Shown one piece after another: positions 38,161 through 49,100 of a DNA stretch of 64,000 nt (within the stretch, counting starts at the first letter, position 1; the number at the start of each line of letters is the position of its first letter). Source of the DNA: Kosakonia cowanii JCM 10956 = DSM 18146 (GTDB taxonomy: Bacteria; Pseudomonadota; Gammaproteobacteria; Enterobacterales; Enterobacteriaceae); NCBI RefSeq assembly GCF_001975225.1, contig NZ_CP019445.1, forward strand, positions 4,092,001 through 4,156,000. Direction: 5' to 3'. The notes beneath the pieces are model-generated. The model had not been told where the DNA came from. It did not search any database and was given only the letters and a program-made list of their open reading frames with translations. The position numbers were made by a program, and so were the translations under genes.

Positions 38161-38991
38161 ATGCCGAGCCTGGACGATCCGTTACTGATTTTTACCGACG
38201 TGGATGGCACCCTGATGGATAGCCATACCGGTGAATGGCAGGCCGCCGCAGGCTGGCTGAGCCGTCTGCGTGAGCAGGGTATTCCGGTCATTTTATGCAG
38301 CAGTAAAACCGCCGCCGAGATGGCTGCCCTGCAAAAGATATTGAGCCTGGAGGGTTTGCCGTTTATTGCGGAAAACGGGGCGGTAGTTCAGCTTGATGAC
38401 TCCTGGCATGATGATGAGCACTACCCGCGTCTGATGAGCGGCGCGCCCCATGAAGAGATTACCCGCGTGCTGAACGAGTTGCGTAATACGCACGGGTGGA
38501 AATTTACCTCCTTTTCCGATCTCGACGAGAGCGTACTGGCGGAAGTGACCGGCCTGCCGCCTGCCCAGGCGGCGCTGGCAAAGTTACAGGAAGCTTCTGA
38601 AACTCTTATCTGGCGCGACAGCGATTCCGAAATGGCGGCGTTTGACGATGCTTTATCGCAGCTCGGTTTGCGTTTCGTGCAGGGGGCGCGTTTCTGGCAC
38701 GTGCTGGATGAGCGCGGCGGTAAAGATCAGGCGGTGAACTGGCTGACGCGGCAATATCACCATTACACCGGGAAAAGCTTTACCACCGTCGGGCTGGGTG
38801 ATGGCCCGAACGATGCGCCGCTGCTCGACAGCGTCGATTACGCGATTGTCGTCCGTGGTCTGAACCGTGAAGGTGTGACAGTGCGCCGCGATACGCCTGA
38901 GCGGGTCTACCACACCGAGCTTGAGGGCGCAGCGGGCTGGCGCGAGGGGCTTAATCAGCTGTTCGGCATCTCATCGTCGGCGCAAACCTGA
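38161..38991 (+). CDS. yedP: Mannosyl-3-phosphoglycerate phosphatase-like HAD hydrolase YedP
   Basis: This 276-residue HAD phosphatase has motif I DVDGTLMD (residues ~14-21), motif II CSSKT, the Lys region [11 protein letters not shown] and motif [14 protein letters not shown]. Family members with this architecture dephosphorylate mannosyl-3-phosphoglycerate. YedP's physiological substrate in enterobacteria is not proven. I used the ATG at 38161, preceded by CCAAGGAGCCAACG. The 3' end overlaps the convergent dgcQ gene by 37 bp. Confidence 0.93.
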   Translation: MPSLDDPLLIFTDVDGTLMDSHTGEWQAAAGWLSRLREQGIPVILCSSKTAAEMAALQKILSLEGLPFIAENGAVVQLDDSWHDDEHYPRLMSGAPHEEITRVLNELRNTHGWKFTSFSDLDESVLAEVTGLPPAQAALAKLQEASETLIWRDSDSEMAAFDDALSQLGLRFVQGARFWHVLDERGGKDQAVNWLTRQYHHYTGKSFTTVGLGDGPNDAPLLDSVDYAIVVRGLNREGVTVRRDTPERVYHTELEGAAGWREGLNQLFGISSSAQT

Positions 38992-40664
38992 TTACGCCCC
39001 TGATGCTTCGCCCGGTAGAGACGCCGGTCGGCAACGGATTGCAGGTGTTCAAAATCGTAGTTCCCCTCTTCCAGCGCATCGCTAACCCCCAGCGATGCGC
39101 TAATGCGAATGGTCGTATGCTTATGGATGAGGATCTCCTTGCTGGCGATACGCAGGCGAATACGCTCGCCTATCGCGGCGGCCTCAGCCCGCGTGCAGCC
39201 CGGCAGAAGAATACAGAACTCCTCGCCGCCCACGCGCCCGGCAACCTGCTTATCGTCAAGGCTACTGCTGATTAACCCGGCGGTATGCGACAGCACCAAA
39301 TCCCCGGCCTGGTGACCAAAGCGGTCATTAACCTCTTTGAAGTGATCGAGATCGAGCTGGATCACCGCGAAGGGCTGCTTTTGCGTGCGCGCCTGTTGTG
39401 AGAGGATTTTTGCCCGCTCAAACAGCACGCCGCGATTACAGAGCCTGGTTAACGGATCGTACCAGGCCTGCCACTGCAACGTATTCTGCATGGCGTACAT
39501 ATTCTTCACCATCCGGCGAATCACCCCCCAGGCCACCAGCAGCATGGTCATAAACAGCAGCCACAGAATGGCCATCGCAATGCTGATACGGCCAAAATCG
39601 CCGGTGATCCCTTCGCGCAAGGTGTGGATACGCACCAGCACGCCATCGAAATGTTTCAGTTTTTGCCAGCTGATGTAGCGTGCGCCGAGGCGCAGGCCGC
39701 CCACGGTATCTTTCGCCATCTCCGCACTGAGCCGCGCGCGCTCTTCAGGGTTAAAGGCGGGCTTCACGTTGTCGTCGAGCGAGGTGGTAGTGAGTAGCTT
39801 AAAGTGGCTGTCATAGAGCAGATAGTTGCCCTTCTCATCGCTTTCTCCACCGGGACTGGCGTGCATCAGCAGCGCGTGAATGGCATCAACGGAGAAACTG
39901 ACTCCCAGCGCCCCCAGCCAGTTACCCTGATAATCGAGCGGTACGCTGGCCGTGACATCGCCATGATGCTCACTGCCCGGCGTCAGGTCGCTGAACCAGC
40001 GTACGCCACGTCCGTGGTTCTCCTGCCTCTGCTGGCCGATAAACCACGGCCGCATCAGCAGACGGTAATAGGTAGGCACAATGGTCTCTTCGCTGGCCTG
40101 AGTATCCGTAGTAATGAAGAATCCGGCGCGGGAGATATACCAGGCGCGACGCGGTAGCATCTGCGCATGAGTTGAAAGACGAAACAGGTAGCCCAGCTCC
40201 ATCGCTGCGGTCAGTTCATTGTGCAGGTTCGGGTTGTCGCGGGTCAGCAGCGCCGTTTGTTCAACAAAGTAGTCCGAGACGCCATATACCGGCAGCGTGC
40301 GCTGGTTATCGCGACCGATCTGCCACTGCGGCAACACGCGTTTGCTGTCAAACTCTCCGTGGCGCTTTCGCAGGACATTAAGATCGAGCGGCGTTTGCAG
40401 CGCCGCCTCCATGGTGTGGCGGAAAAAGAGCAGTCGTTCAACGCCGACCTGCATCTGCATATCCAGCGCATTGCTGACATTCTCCAGCGCGCTACGCTGG
40501 CTCGTGGCATACGCGTTCTCCAGCACCAGCACTTCGCGCCAGGTGAGCACGGTCGAGCAGACCATCACGATCACAAAACAGAGGTTAACCACCCAGGTGG
40601 GATCGAAATAGCGTCCGGCGTTGTTACTTTGTCCGGGCAGATGATTAAAGGTGGAGTGGCGCAC
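38955..40664 (-). CDS. dgcQ: Diguanylate cyclase DgcQ (YedQ)
   Basis: A 569-residue membrane enzyme. An N-terminal helix (~26-45) is followed by a ~310-residue periplasmic CHASE-like sensor, a second helix (~362-385) and a GGDEF domain with the active motif GGEEF (in [13 protein letters not shown]). [19 protein letters not shown] supplies the metal site. It makes c-di-GMP, promoting cellulose or exopolysaccharide production and reducing motility. The start is a GTG at 40664. No RxxD product-inhibition site is obvious directly before the GGEEF. Confidence 0.95.
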   Translation of the reverse strand: MRHSTFNHLPGQSNNAGRYFDPTWVVNLCFVIVMVCSTVLTWREVLVLENAYATSQRSALENVSNALDMQMQVGVERLLFFRHTMEAALQTPLDLNVLRKRHGEFDSKRVLPQWQIGRDNQRTLPVYGVSDYFVEQTALLTRDNPNLHNELTAAMELGYLFRLSTHAQMLPRRAWYISRAGFFITTDTQASEETIVPTYYRLLMRPWFIGQQRQENHGRGVRWFSDLTPGSEHHGDVTASVPLDYQGNWLGALGVSFSVDAIHALLMHASPGGESDEKGNYLLYDSHFKLLTTTSLDDNVKPAFNPEERARLSAEMAKDTVGGLRLGARYISWQKLKHFDGVLVRIHTLREGITGDFGRISIAMAILWLLFMTMLLVAWGVIRRMVKNMYAMQNTLQWQAWYDPLTRLCNRGVLFERAKILSQQARTQKQPFAVIQLDLDHFKEVNDRFGHQAGDLVLSHTAGLISSSLDDKQVAGRVGGEEFCILLPGCTRAEAAAIGERIRLRIASKEILIHKHTTIRISASLGVSDALEEGNYDFEHLQSVADRRLYRAKHQGRNQVCADDEMPNS

Positions 40665-40718
40665 AGAGGCTCCCTGAAAAGTCTGGTTAACTGCTTTTGT
40701 CGCGCGCCGGTTGCCAAG

Positions 40719-40747
40719 AAAAACGCCCAGCAGAGCCGGGCGTTTGG
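40719..40747 (-). terminator. Terminator between yodC and dgcQ
   Basis: A AAACGCCC / GGGCGTTT stem (40721-40745). On the minus strand a TTTTTCTT tract follows, so it should end yodC transcripts. Confidence 0.88.
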
Positions 40748-40751
40748 TTGG

Positions 40752-40934
40752 TTATGCTTCTTCGTGAATGCGCTGCCCTTCGCCGGGCATTAGCTCATCT
40801 TCACGAAAGGCTTCCCGTTTGACCCCATAGCCGTCATACCACCGACACTCCACCATACCGCTGGCGTAACCGGTGACAATCATGCGCGGACCACCCTTTT
40901 TAGCCTGAACCTCATCACTGACCACAAAGACCAT
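40752..40934 (-). CDS. yodC: YodC family protein
   Basis: A 60-residue protein (MVFVVSDEVQAKKGGPRMIVTGYASGMVECRWYDG...) matching YodC (DUF2158-type) in length and sequence. Its function is unknown. It is preceded on its strand by GGAGGCAGGT. It lies in its usual place between dgcQ and yedI. Confidence 0.93.
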   Translation of the reverse strand: MVFVVSDEVQAKKGGPRMIVTGYASGMVECRWYDGYGVKREAFREDELMPGEGQRIHEEA

Positions 40935-41007
40935 ACCTGCCTCCTGAATCAGAGTGAAACGTTTTCACCATAGACGAAGTTTTTATGTTTTGCGTAATAG
41001 GACCGGC

Positions 41008-41916
41008 TTATTTCGCGCCACGCAGACGGTTGATGCCATTTACTACCGCGATAACCACCGCGCCGATAGCAAAACCGATAACCAGATTCGCCGCCATCGG
41101 CACCACTGCCTGCACCAGCGCATTTTGCGTGCTGGCGAAGTGCTCAATCGCGTGGTGCAGTGCCGGAATACCGTGAACCACAATGCCGCCGCCGACAAGG
41201 AACATCGCCAGCGTGCCCACCACCGACAGGATCTTCATCAGCCACGGCGCGACAAACAGCAGCCCTTTACCCAGCCCCTGCGCCAGCACGCCTCTCTTCT
41301 CCACCAGCCAGTAGCCCATATCATCCAGCTTGACGATAATCCCCACCAGGCCATAAACACCGATAGTGACCAAAAGCGCAATACCGGAGAGGATCAGCAC
41401 CTGGTTGAGCAGCGGCGCTTCCGCAACAATCCCCAGCGTGATGGCGACGATTTCCGCCGAGAGGATAAAGTCAGTGCGCACGGCACCTTTGATTTTATCT
41501 TTTTCAAACTGCTGCGGGTTTTGCGCCGCCAGCGCTTCCAGCCGCTGCTGCCGCGCTTCCGGGCTCTCTTTATGTTTTCTCGCTTCGAAGGTATGCAGCA
41601 CTTTCTCTACCCCTTCGAAACATAAATAGGCCCCGCCCAGCATCAGTAACGGCGTGATGGCCCACGGTATAAAGGCGCTGATCAGCAGCGCCAGCGGCAC
41701 CAGGATCACTTTATTGAGCAGTGAGCCGCGCGCCACGCCCCAGACGACCGGCAACTCACGATTAGCGCGCACACCGGTAACCTGTTGTGCGTTAAGAGAG
41801 AGATCGTCCCCCAGCACGCCCGCGGTCTTCTTCGCCGCCAGTTTTCCCATTACCGAAATGTCATCCAGCAAGGTGGCGATATCATCGAGAAGGGTTAATA
41901 GACTACTTCCTGCCAA
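41008..41916 (-). CDS. yedI: Inner membrane protein YedI (DUF808)
   Basis: A 302-residue protein with several hydrophobic helices, beginning [45 protein letters not shown], the highly conserved YedI N-terminus. No ATG or GTG fits; the start is a TTG at 41916 preceded by AAAAAGGAAGACAT. The open frame extends a further 37 codons upstream but that part is not conserved. Function unknown. Confidence 0.93.
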   Translation of the reverse strand: MAGSSLLTLLDDIATLLDDISVMGKLAAKKTAGVLGDDLSLNAQQVTGVRANRELPVVWGVARGSLLNKVILVPLALLISAFIPWAITPLLMLGGAYLCFEGVEKVLHTFEARKHKESPEARQQRLEALAAQNPQQFEKDKIKGAVRTDFILSAEIVAITLGIVAEAPLLNQVLILSGIALLVTIGVYGLVGIIVKLDDMGYWLVEKRGVLAQGLGKGLLFVAPWLMKILSVVGTLAMFLVGGGIVVHGIPALHHAIEHFASTQNALVQAVVPMAANLVIGFAIGAVVIAVVNGINRLRGAK

Positions 41917-42128
41917 AATGTCTTCCTTTTTAATTAAGCTGCGCAAACCGCCCAGCGAGTGTTGAACGCGTAACAGTATGCGGTAAAAGATAGCAGGCGA
42001 AAATAACCTTGGTGAATGAGCGAACATAATGTCAACAAATATTTAACACCAGAGGTGTGATTAACCCCTCGCCATAGAAATACTTTTATCGTTAACTATA
42101 AGCCCCTTATCCTTTCCCGTGGTGGGTT

Positions 42129-43040
42129 ATGCGTTTCAGGCAGGTTTTACCGCTGATTGGCGCGCTTTTTGCGCTCTACATTATCTGGGGTTCCACATAT
42201 TTTGTTATCCGCATCGGCGTTGAGAGCTGGCCGCCGTTTATGCTGGCCGGGACGCGCTTTTTCTGCGCCGGCACGCTGTTAACCGTAGTGCTGCTGCTGA
42301 CCGGCCACAAGCTGCCGCCGCTGCGCCCAATGCTTAACGCGGCGTTGATTGGCGTGCTGCTGCTGGCGGTCGGCAATGGTTTTGTGACCGTTGCTGAACA
42401 CCAGAATGTCCCGTCCGGCATCGCGGCGGTGGTGGTGGCGACGGTGCCGCTCTTCACCCTCTGCTTTAGCCGCTTTTTTGGTATTGCCACGCGCAAGCTG
42501 GAGTGGCTGGGCATCGCCATTGGCCTGGTTGGCATCGTGCTGCTTAACAGCGGCGGCAACTTGAGCGGCAATCCGTGGGGTGCCGGGCTGATTTTGATTG
42601 GCTCGCTCAGTTGGGCGTTTGGCTCCGTCTACGGATCGCGTATTGAACTGCCGGTCGGCATGATGGCTGGTGCAATTGAGATGCTGGCCGCCGGGATCGT
42701 ACTGCTCGCGGCCTCCGCGCTCAGCGGCGAGCGTCTGACCGCCGTGCCGCCGATTGAGGGCTTCTTCGCCGTCGGCTATCTGGCGCTGTTCGGCTCAATT
42801 ATCGCCATCAATGCCTACATGTACCTGATCCGTAACGTCACGCCCGCCGTTGCCACCAGTTATGCCTACGTCAACCCGGTGGTCGCGGTGCTGCTCGGCA
42901 CCACCTTTGCGGGTGAACATCTCTCCACAATCGAGTGGCTGGCACTGGGGGTGATTATTTTTGCAGTGGTGCTGGTTACCCTTGGCAAGTATCTTTTGCC
43001 TGCGCCCCCGGTGGTTAAGCGCTGCGAGATTGAGAAATAA
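42129..43040 (+). CDS. yedA: EamA-family drug/metabolite transporter YedA
   Basis: This 303-residue membrane protein has ten hydrophobic helices in two EamA repeats (GALFALYIIWGSTYFVIRIGVESWPPFMLAGTRFF...; YVNPVVAVLLGTTFAGEHLS). Orthologous to Escherichia YedA; the substrate is unknown. In Escherichia vsr follows directly, but here a 7.9-kb gene lies between them. Confidence 0.94.
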   Translation: MRFRQVLPLIGALFALYIIWGSTYFVIRIGVESWPPFMLAGTRFFCAGTLLTVVLLLTGHKLPPLRPMLNAALIGVLLLAVGNGFVTVAEHQNVPSGIAAVVVATVPLFTLCFSRFFGIATRKLEWLGIAIGLVGIVLLNSGGNLSGNPWGAGLILIGSLSWAFGSVYGSRIELPVGMMAGAIEMLAAGIVLLAASALSGERLTAVPPIEGFFAVGYLALFGSIIAINAYMYLIRNVTPAVATSYAYVNPVVAVLLGTTFAGEHLSTIEWLALGVIIFAVVLVTLGKYLLPAPPVVKRCEIEK

Positions 43041-43061
43041 CCCCCTTCTCATCGTCGCCAT

Positions 43062-43106
43062 AAAAAAGGAAGTATTACCGGGCTAAAAGAGGGTAATACT
43101 TCCTGC
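43062..43106 (-). terminator. Terminator of the giant toxin-like gene
   Basis: A 13-bp perfect stem (AGGAAGTATTACC at 43067-43079, GGTAATACTTCCT at 43092-43104). On the minus strand TTTTTTAT follows, placed 38 bp after the stop of the 2624-codon gene. It may also slow yedA transcripts coming the other way. Confidence 0.88.
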
Positions 43107-43141
43107 CTTCACGACAACCATTCTGTAATCCTGTGAGCAGC

Positions 43142-46100
43142 CTACTTGTCAATAAATTGTATTATTAGCTCCACGCCGAACCGGCTTGCGCCTAATACAT
43201 CACAACTCAGTGAAACGTATCCGTCAAAATCAATCTCTTCATGGTTATACAGAAGGTTTAGCCCAACCTTCATAATCAACAATCCATTAGTAAAGTTAGG
43301 CATACCATCTAAAAAATCATCTATTGAAATCTTGCCGCGGACATAATCCGCCACTTTAAGTAAAAGTTCTTTAAGGTCATTGCTCATCTCCACGCTCTCC
43401 GTTGCACCTTTGTCGCCGAACAGTGAGCGTGTATGTTGCCAAAATTCATGACTCCGACTTTGCTGGTTAGCCAGTAGAGCGAGTTCATCTGCAGATAAAT
43501 CCTCGGGTAAAAAACTCTTCGCTTCCGACAGTAAAGCCTCTTTGCCCTGTAATTTAGGGCTATAAAATACCGGGTAAGCCGTCACCTTTTTATTCAGGAG
43601 CCAGGCCAGCGCCTTACCGGCGGGTAGCCTGCCAAATGCACCAAAGTGACTGTAAAATTTAATTTCACTGATGCGGGATAGATCAACGGCAAAATTTTCG
43701 CTTCTTGCTAAACCACGGATAGTATCTGCCAGCTCCTGCGCATCCATACTATTAACCGCGCCGGGACCACCCATGGCTTTAATAGACAGCGTGCTCCCTT
43801 CTACAGAAAAAGCTCCCCCCTCGCCCAGTAACGCCGACACGCGCATTTTTTTCAGGGCAATTCCACCGGCAGAAATCACGTTATAGCGCCATACTTCAGC
43901 AGGGATATCCCTGGCGTGAATAATGGTACTTTTATCGGCTAATGAAGCATCAAGCTTTGCAGGGTTGATGATAATAAATTCACCATTGCCCAGGCTGTAC
44001 ATCACATGACCGGCATTGGATTTACCCATGCGCATAAAGGTCACAAGGTATCCCTGCGGCACAGCCATCATCTCCGCCTCTTTTTTAATACGCACGGGTG
44101 AAGTGAGCACATCCTCAATGGCGCCCATTTGGCCGTAAACAGGAGCCGGATTATTAATCACTGGCTGAAGCGCTCGCGCTAATCCCTGGGCCTGTTCGGG
44201 CGACAATTTACCGCACTGTGCCAGTAAATCGGTCAAACCGCTGATGCTATCCGTGTCCGCAGGAAGAGTGCTGGCTAAGTCGCGTAATGCCGGTTTGTCC
44301 GCGAGAAGAAGTCCTGTCGGCCTGGCCGCAAAGATCTGCATTTTTTCTCCGTCTGCATTACGTTTGGCCTGAGTGCCTGTAAAGTCGCCAAGCTGCTCAG
44401 CCAGTAGAATGCGGGGGTCATTGCTGAGCGCCTGATCAAGAGTGTTGTTATTTATGCCGGCAAAACGCCCGTTACCGACGCTGACCATAACGTGAACAGG
44501 ATGTGTCGAAGTGGCCTGCACCGCTGCATTCGTTCGGAAGAAGAACAGCATTTCCCCTTTATCCACGCACAGCAGATCGTCCTGAGAGGTAATCAGCCGC
44601 GGCGTGTCGAGTAAGCCCGTGGCTTCGGTAATCGCCCTTCCTCCCTCTTCGACATGCTTTATGCACTGGCGCAGTAAATTCGCCGTTTCTTTATTCAGTA
44701 ATTCACTGTTTTCGAGCAGATCCACAGCGTAATCTGCAGCATTGTCAGTGGTAACCGTTCTCCTCTGGCTACGGTGCACCGATGACATGAGTTCATTTCC
44801 TGCACCGTGCCAGAGCGCCGCAGTTGTCACTACCTCAGCACTGTTATCTGCCGCTACCGAATCGGGGTAATACCATTCAGGGCGCCTGAGCACTTTCGCA
44901 TTGGGAATAACAGCCTGAGGCCCATGGTGGGTATATTCACTGTAAGCACCAAATATCTCATCTGCTTTTACGCGAGATTTATAATCAGCGTATTTAATCA
45001 GGCTGGCACCGTTGATGTTTGCATATTTTTGCGCCCACAACTCTTCAGGAAGAATAACAGGACCATTGAATTCATCATATTTTCTGGAGAACGCTCCCGC
45101 CGAGAGATCAAAAACATAGTCGCGATTATTTTTAGCACCGATAACGACAAAGTGGTTTGCCGGCATTTGATCCACAGAGTCTACAAAAACAGCCATACCG
45201 CGATAGCGGATGTTTTCGAAGCCTTTTTCGATCATGTAATTTCCGACTGAAGCCATTACATATTTGCTTCGTTCTGCAGGATTAGTCATCGCGAGTTTGA
45301 TTGAATTACGTCTGTAAAGCTCCTCAAGTAAAGCCTGCGCATCAACCCCTTCGGTTTCTTTTGCATGCTGGGTATTAAAGGGGATTTTTTCATCAGGTAA
45401 ATTAGTACGTAACCTCTGTATACCCATCTCAGGTTGAATACTGGTACCTTTCGCAACTGAGGTAACGACCCATTTGTTCTTTTCAGGATGCATAATCTGA
45501 CCGGGATTTGATGGGTCTTTGGGATCAACAGTACGCCATGCTTTAGTTGTCGGGCTCCAACGCACTTCAGCGATACCGTTTGCAGTTTCTATATAATAAA
45601 CGCGCAACCTGGTTTTCGGAGAGATGCTTACATAAACCTCACCGCCGCGCAAAGTCTGCTTATGCATATCTTTTAACGTTACATCCAGACGAATAAACTC
45701 TTTACCCACTGTTGCAGCGGCAGATTTTCCAGGAACAATATTATGAAAGATCATGTCAGCGCGAATTTTAGACATGATATAGCTGGAGAGATCGCGTAGC
45801 ATTAATGCATCAACTAAATCGAATATCGCGCTGGCACTTATTTTTCCCAATTCAATAGCGTTGATAACCCCCTGTTCTCCCATCTCACGAATCATATATT
45901 TATACAAGCTTTTACCTGTTAAACCTCTCGCGACCCCTTCGCGTGCGATAGTTGCGATCCCTTTCGCATTATTTATCAGTGCGCCTATTTTTGCCCCTAA
46001 CTGCGCCGCAACACACACTACCGCAAAAATATCGGCAATGAGAGCAAAACCATCGGGTTGATATTCACCATCAGTCACAGATCCATATATATCGGAATAA

Positions 46101-49100
46101 AATGGGATGAAAATACATGCAATACGATGCAGCGCAGATGGCTTATAAAGATCGGATTTAAGTTTATTGGCCGAACGATCGAGCGCATTTTTCATACTGA
46201 TGTTCAGCGTAACGACAAGACTATGGTGTAATTGCTCCTCATGTTTATAAACACTGTACTCGGTGCCACCAAAGTGAGCGTGTGCAAAGGGGTTAGGATA
46301 TTCCGTCTTATAAAGGATGTTATTGATGAAGGCCTCTTTTTCTTTCGCTGCACGTCGCGTGCCATCCCAATAAATTTTTTCATTTGCGTGACCGAACTGC
46401 TTTTTAAAAAAGGCCTCGGTAAATACACTCTCCAGCCCATGGCTATGAACTCTCTGGGGCACAAGATTGGCAATGGCGTTCAGCCACGGGTTGCTGTGCA
46501 TTTGCGCTTCAGTAAAGCGTCGACTAAAGGTTGCATTTGGAAAAATGGAAAAAAAGACCCAGTTATTGTCTTTAAGTTGAATAAATAACAGCTCTCCGGC
46601 ATGAACATTTTTGACATTATTTTTCTTTCTGACATCGAGCCGGATGCTTTTTTTAACAGGTGCTGTAATTTCATCGACCGAAAGACCTGAAACAATCAGC
46701 AACTCCTTAACCCGCTCGCTTGCTTCATAACTGCTGTACTTTCTTTTGTACTCAATAAATTGCTGGTTGTAATACCATTTACTCGAAAAATATTCTCTAC
46801 CCAACATTGTAGATAAGGAGGTGTATCCTTCTGGAATATCTTTTTCAATCATTAAGGGGTTTAATTCATGACGGCTTTTTGCATAAGTATCAATGATCTC
46901 CTGCGCACGAAGATTTTTTAGATGTGAAACGCTCTTTTTATTCTTCTGCAACCAGTGCAGCATAGCGGGAAGAAGATCGCGTGCTGCAGCGTTTTCTTCC
47001 CCGGCAAAGATTTTCGGGTATATCTCATCAGTAACGTTGTTCGCCCAAACAATATCAGCATAATTCTCCCTGGCGGCGGGTATTGTAATATTTATCGTTT
47101 CCAGAGTTTCGACCAGTTCGACATATGTTTGTTGTTGCACCAGTATTGTTCTTACGGTTGCCCGGGCGATACGAAGCGTATCAATCTGTTCGCTGTCCCA
47201 TTCGCCGTCACCGAAGCGAAGGCTTTGTCGGAGTTTAACTTCCTTCAGCGCCAACTCTGCAACGGCTTCTTTTGCGGCGGTAATAATATCTGATGTATCA
47301 TGCTGCAATCTTAGGCGTTGGGTAAAAGTTTTATCGCCAAGCGCCATCCCCTCCTCATATCGCTGGTATTTTTCCTTATACGCCTGAATAAGTTGTCTGT
47401 AGCTATCTATTTTTTTCTGCACTCTGTTAACGATGGATTGAACAACGCTTCTTTCACCCTCTTTTTTCTTCAACTCGGTGGTAAAATCTTGGCTATATCT
47501 TACATAGAAAGCCATAGCAAGAGAGGCACTAATATATTCGCGTGGATTGTTTTCCGCCTCCCATATTTTATTTTTCAAGTCAGCGATGCTAGCGTTAATT
47601 TTCGCCAATCGTTTCTTTTCTTTCTCGAAGAATTTCTTATTAAGCTTATTATATTTAGCCAGCGCGTCATCGGCGAGGATGCGCGCATAGCGCGCGGTGG
47701 CTAATATACTGACATCGGTAATATCAACATTGAATGCTTCCCAATAGTGAGACAGCAACTGCTGATTCCAGAATAAATTCGTACTCTCATATGCTCTGCC
47801 TTTAAGGATCCCGTCCGCCACACTCTGGGTGTCGAGAATCATTTTTCTGAGCATCATAATTGCGATAAGATTTTCATTGTCTGGATGCAAATAAAGATTA
47901 TAAAACTCTCTGTTGATGATATTAATTATCCGTTTAATTAAGCCACCCCAGGAGATAAAGTTATCCGCAGAAAGAGACGCATCAATCCTTTTTTTCGCTG
48001 CAGAGTCCAGATTAGATTCTGCAATGTTTTTTTGGATAGCTAAAAAGGCGTTAAACTTTTCAACATCGGTCTGATCTGCGTAATCCCAGTAACCATTAAC
48101 ATCACTGATAATTACGACTTTTTTCATACCCCACGCGCTAACAAACACGCCGTATAGATCGGCACTCAATTTCTTGCAGGGCCAGAAGCGACCGGCAAGA
48201 TAAATATATAAATGCCCATCGTCAGCATGGTAAATACCTCCCTCACGGTGTACGCCAGTGAGGGCAAGATTATAAGCGCCCCGTACGTTCCAGCCCCTGA
48301 CATCAGATAATAAAGCAGCCGTTGCACCTTTATTACCCGGCTCCTCTTTTACTTCACTCTCATGCTGTAAATCAGGTGCCGTTTCCCGTTCGGGCGCAAG
48401 ATCAAAATCTTTCGCGGAGGGTTCCTGGGGATACCCGGCTGCGCGTTTTTTCCGCCGTGGCGGTAAATTTTCATCTGTTTCTGCGAAGGGTGCTGCGGGT
48501 TTCGCCGCCAGCTCACCTTGTATAGCCGCTTCGGCCATGAAGTTCTCGACTTCCCGCACAAGTGCCTGCTCAATACAACGCCTCAGCGCAGTATTAACCC
48601 CTGCCCCCGTTCCGACAAACCCTGCCTTCCAGGCCAGCGCCTGCGGCAACGAAACGATCTGTTTTGTAATCTCACCCTGCTGTTTATAGAGAGGCGCGGC
48701 CGCGACGCTAATATCTCGCGTTGGTGACAGTGACATCGTTAAACGAAACGCGATTGGCGATAACGCTTTATTGATAATGCGATCGCGAAGAGAACTATTC
48801 ACCCCCGTTTGCCCTTCCCTTAGCACGACTCGCACGGGTAGAGAACATGGTCCGATTGTCAGGCTAAAACCTTCCCGGAGTATCGCTGACAATGCGCCAC
48901 CGATTACCTTGCTCTCAGCCCAGCGCTGGAGATCCTCCGGCAGGCTACGGGATCCGGCCAGGATCGCCTCCGGCGTGGGTGGGTAAGCCGTGGTATCTTC
49001 TGCTGCAAGCTGAAGCGCGAGTTTTAGCCTGCTTATGAAACCTTCAGCCTGCGGATCGGCTTTTTTCGCCAACTGACTGCGGCTATCGTTAATGAGTTCC

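Noticed and set aside
44807..45250. 147-codon plus-strand frame inside the giant gene
   Set aside because: Antisense to the first internal repeat, which is clearly coding on the minus strand.
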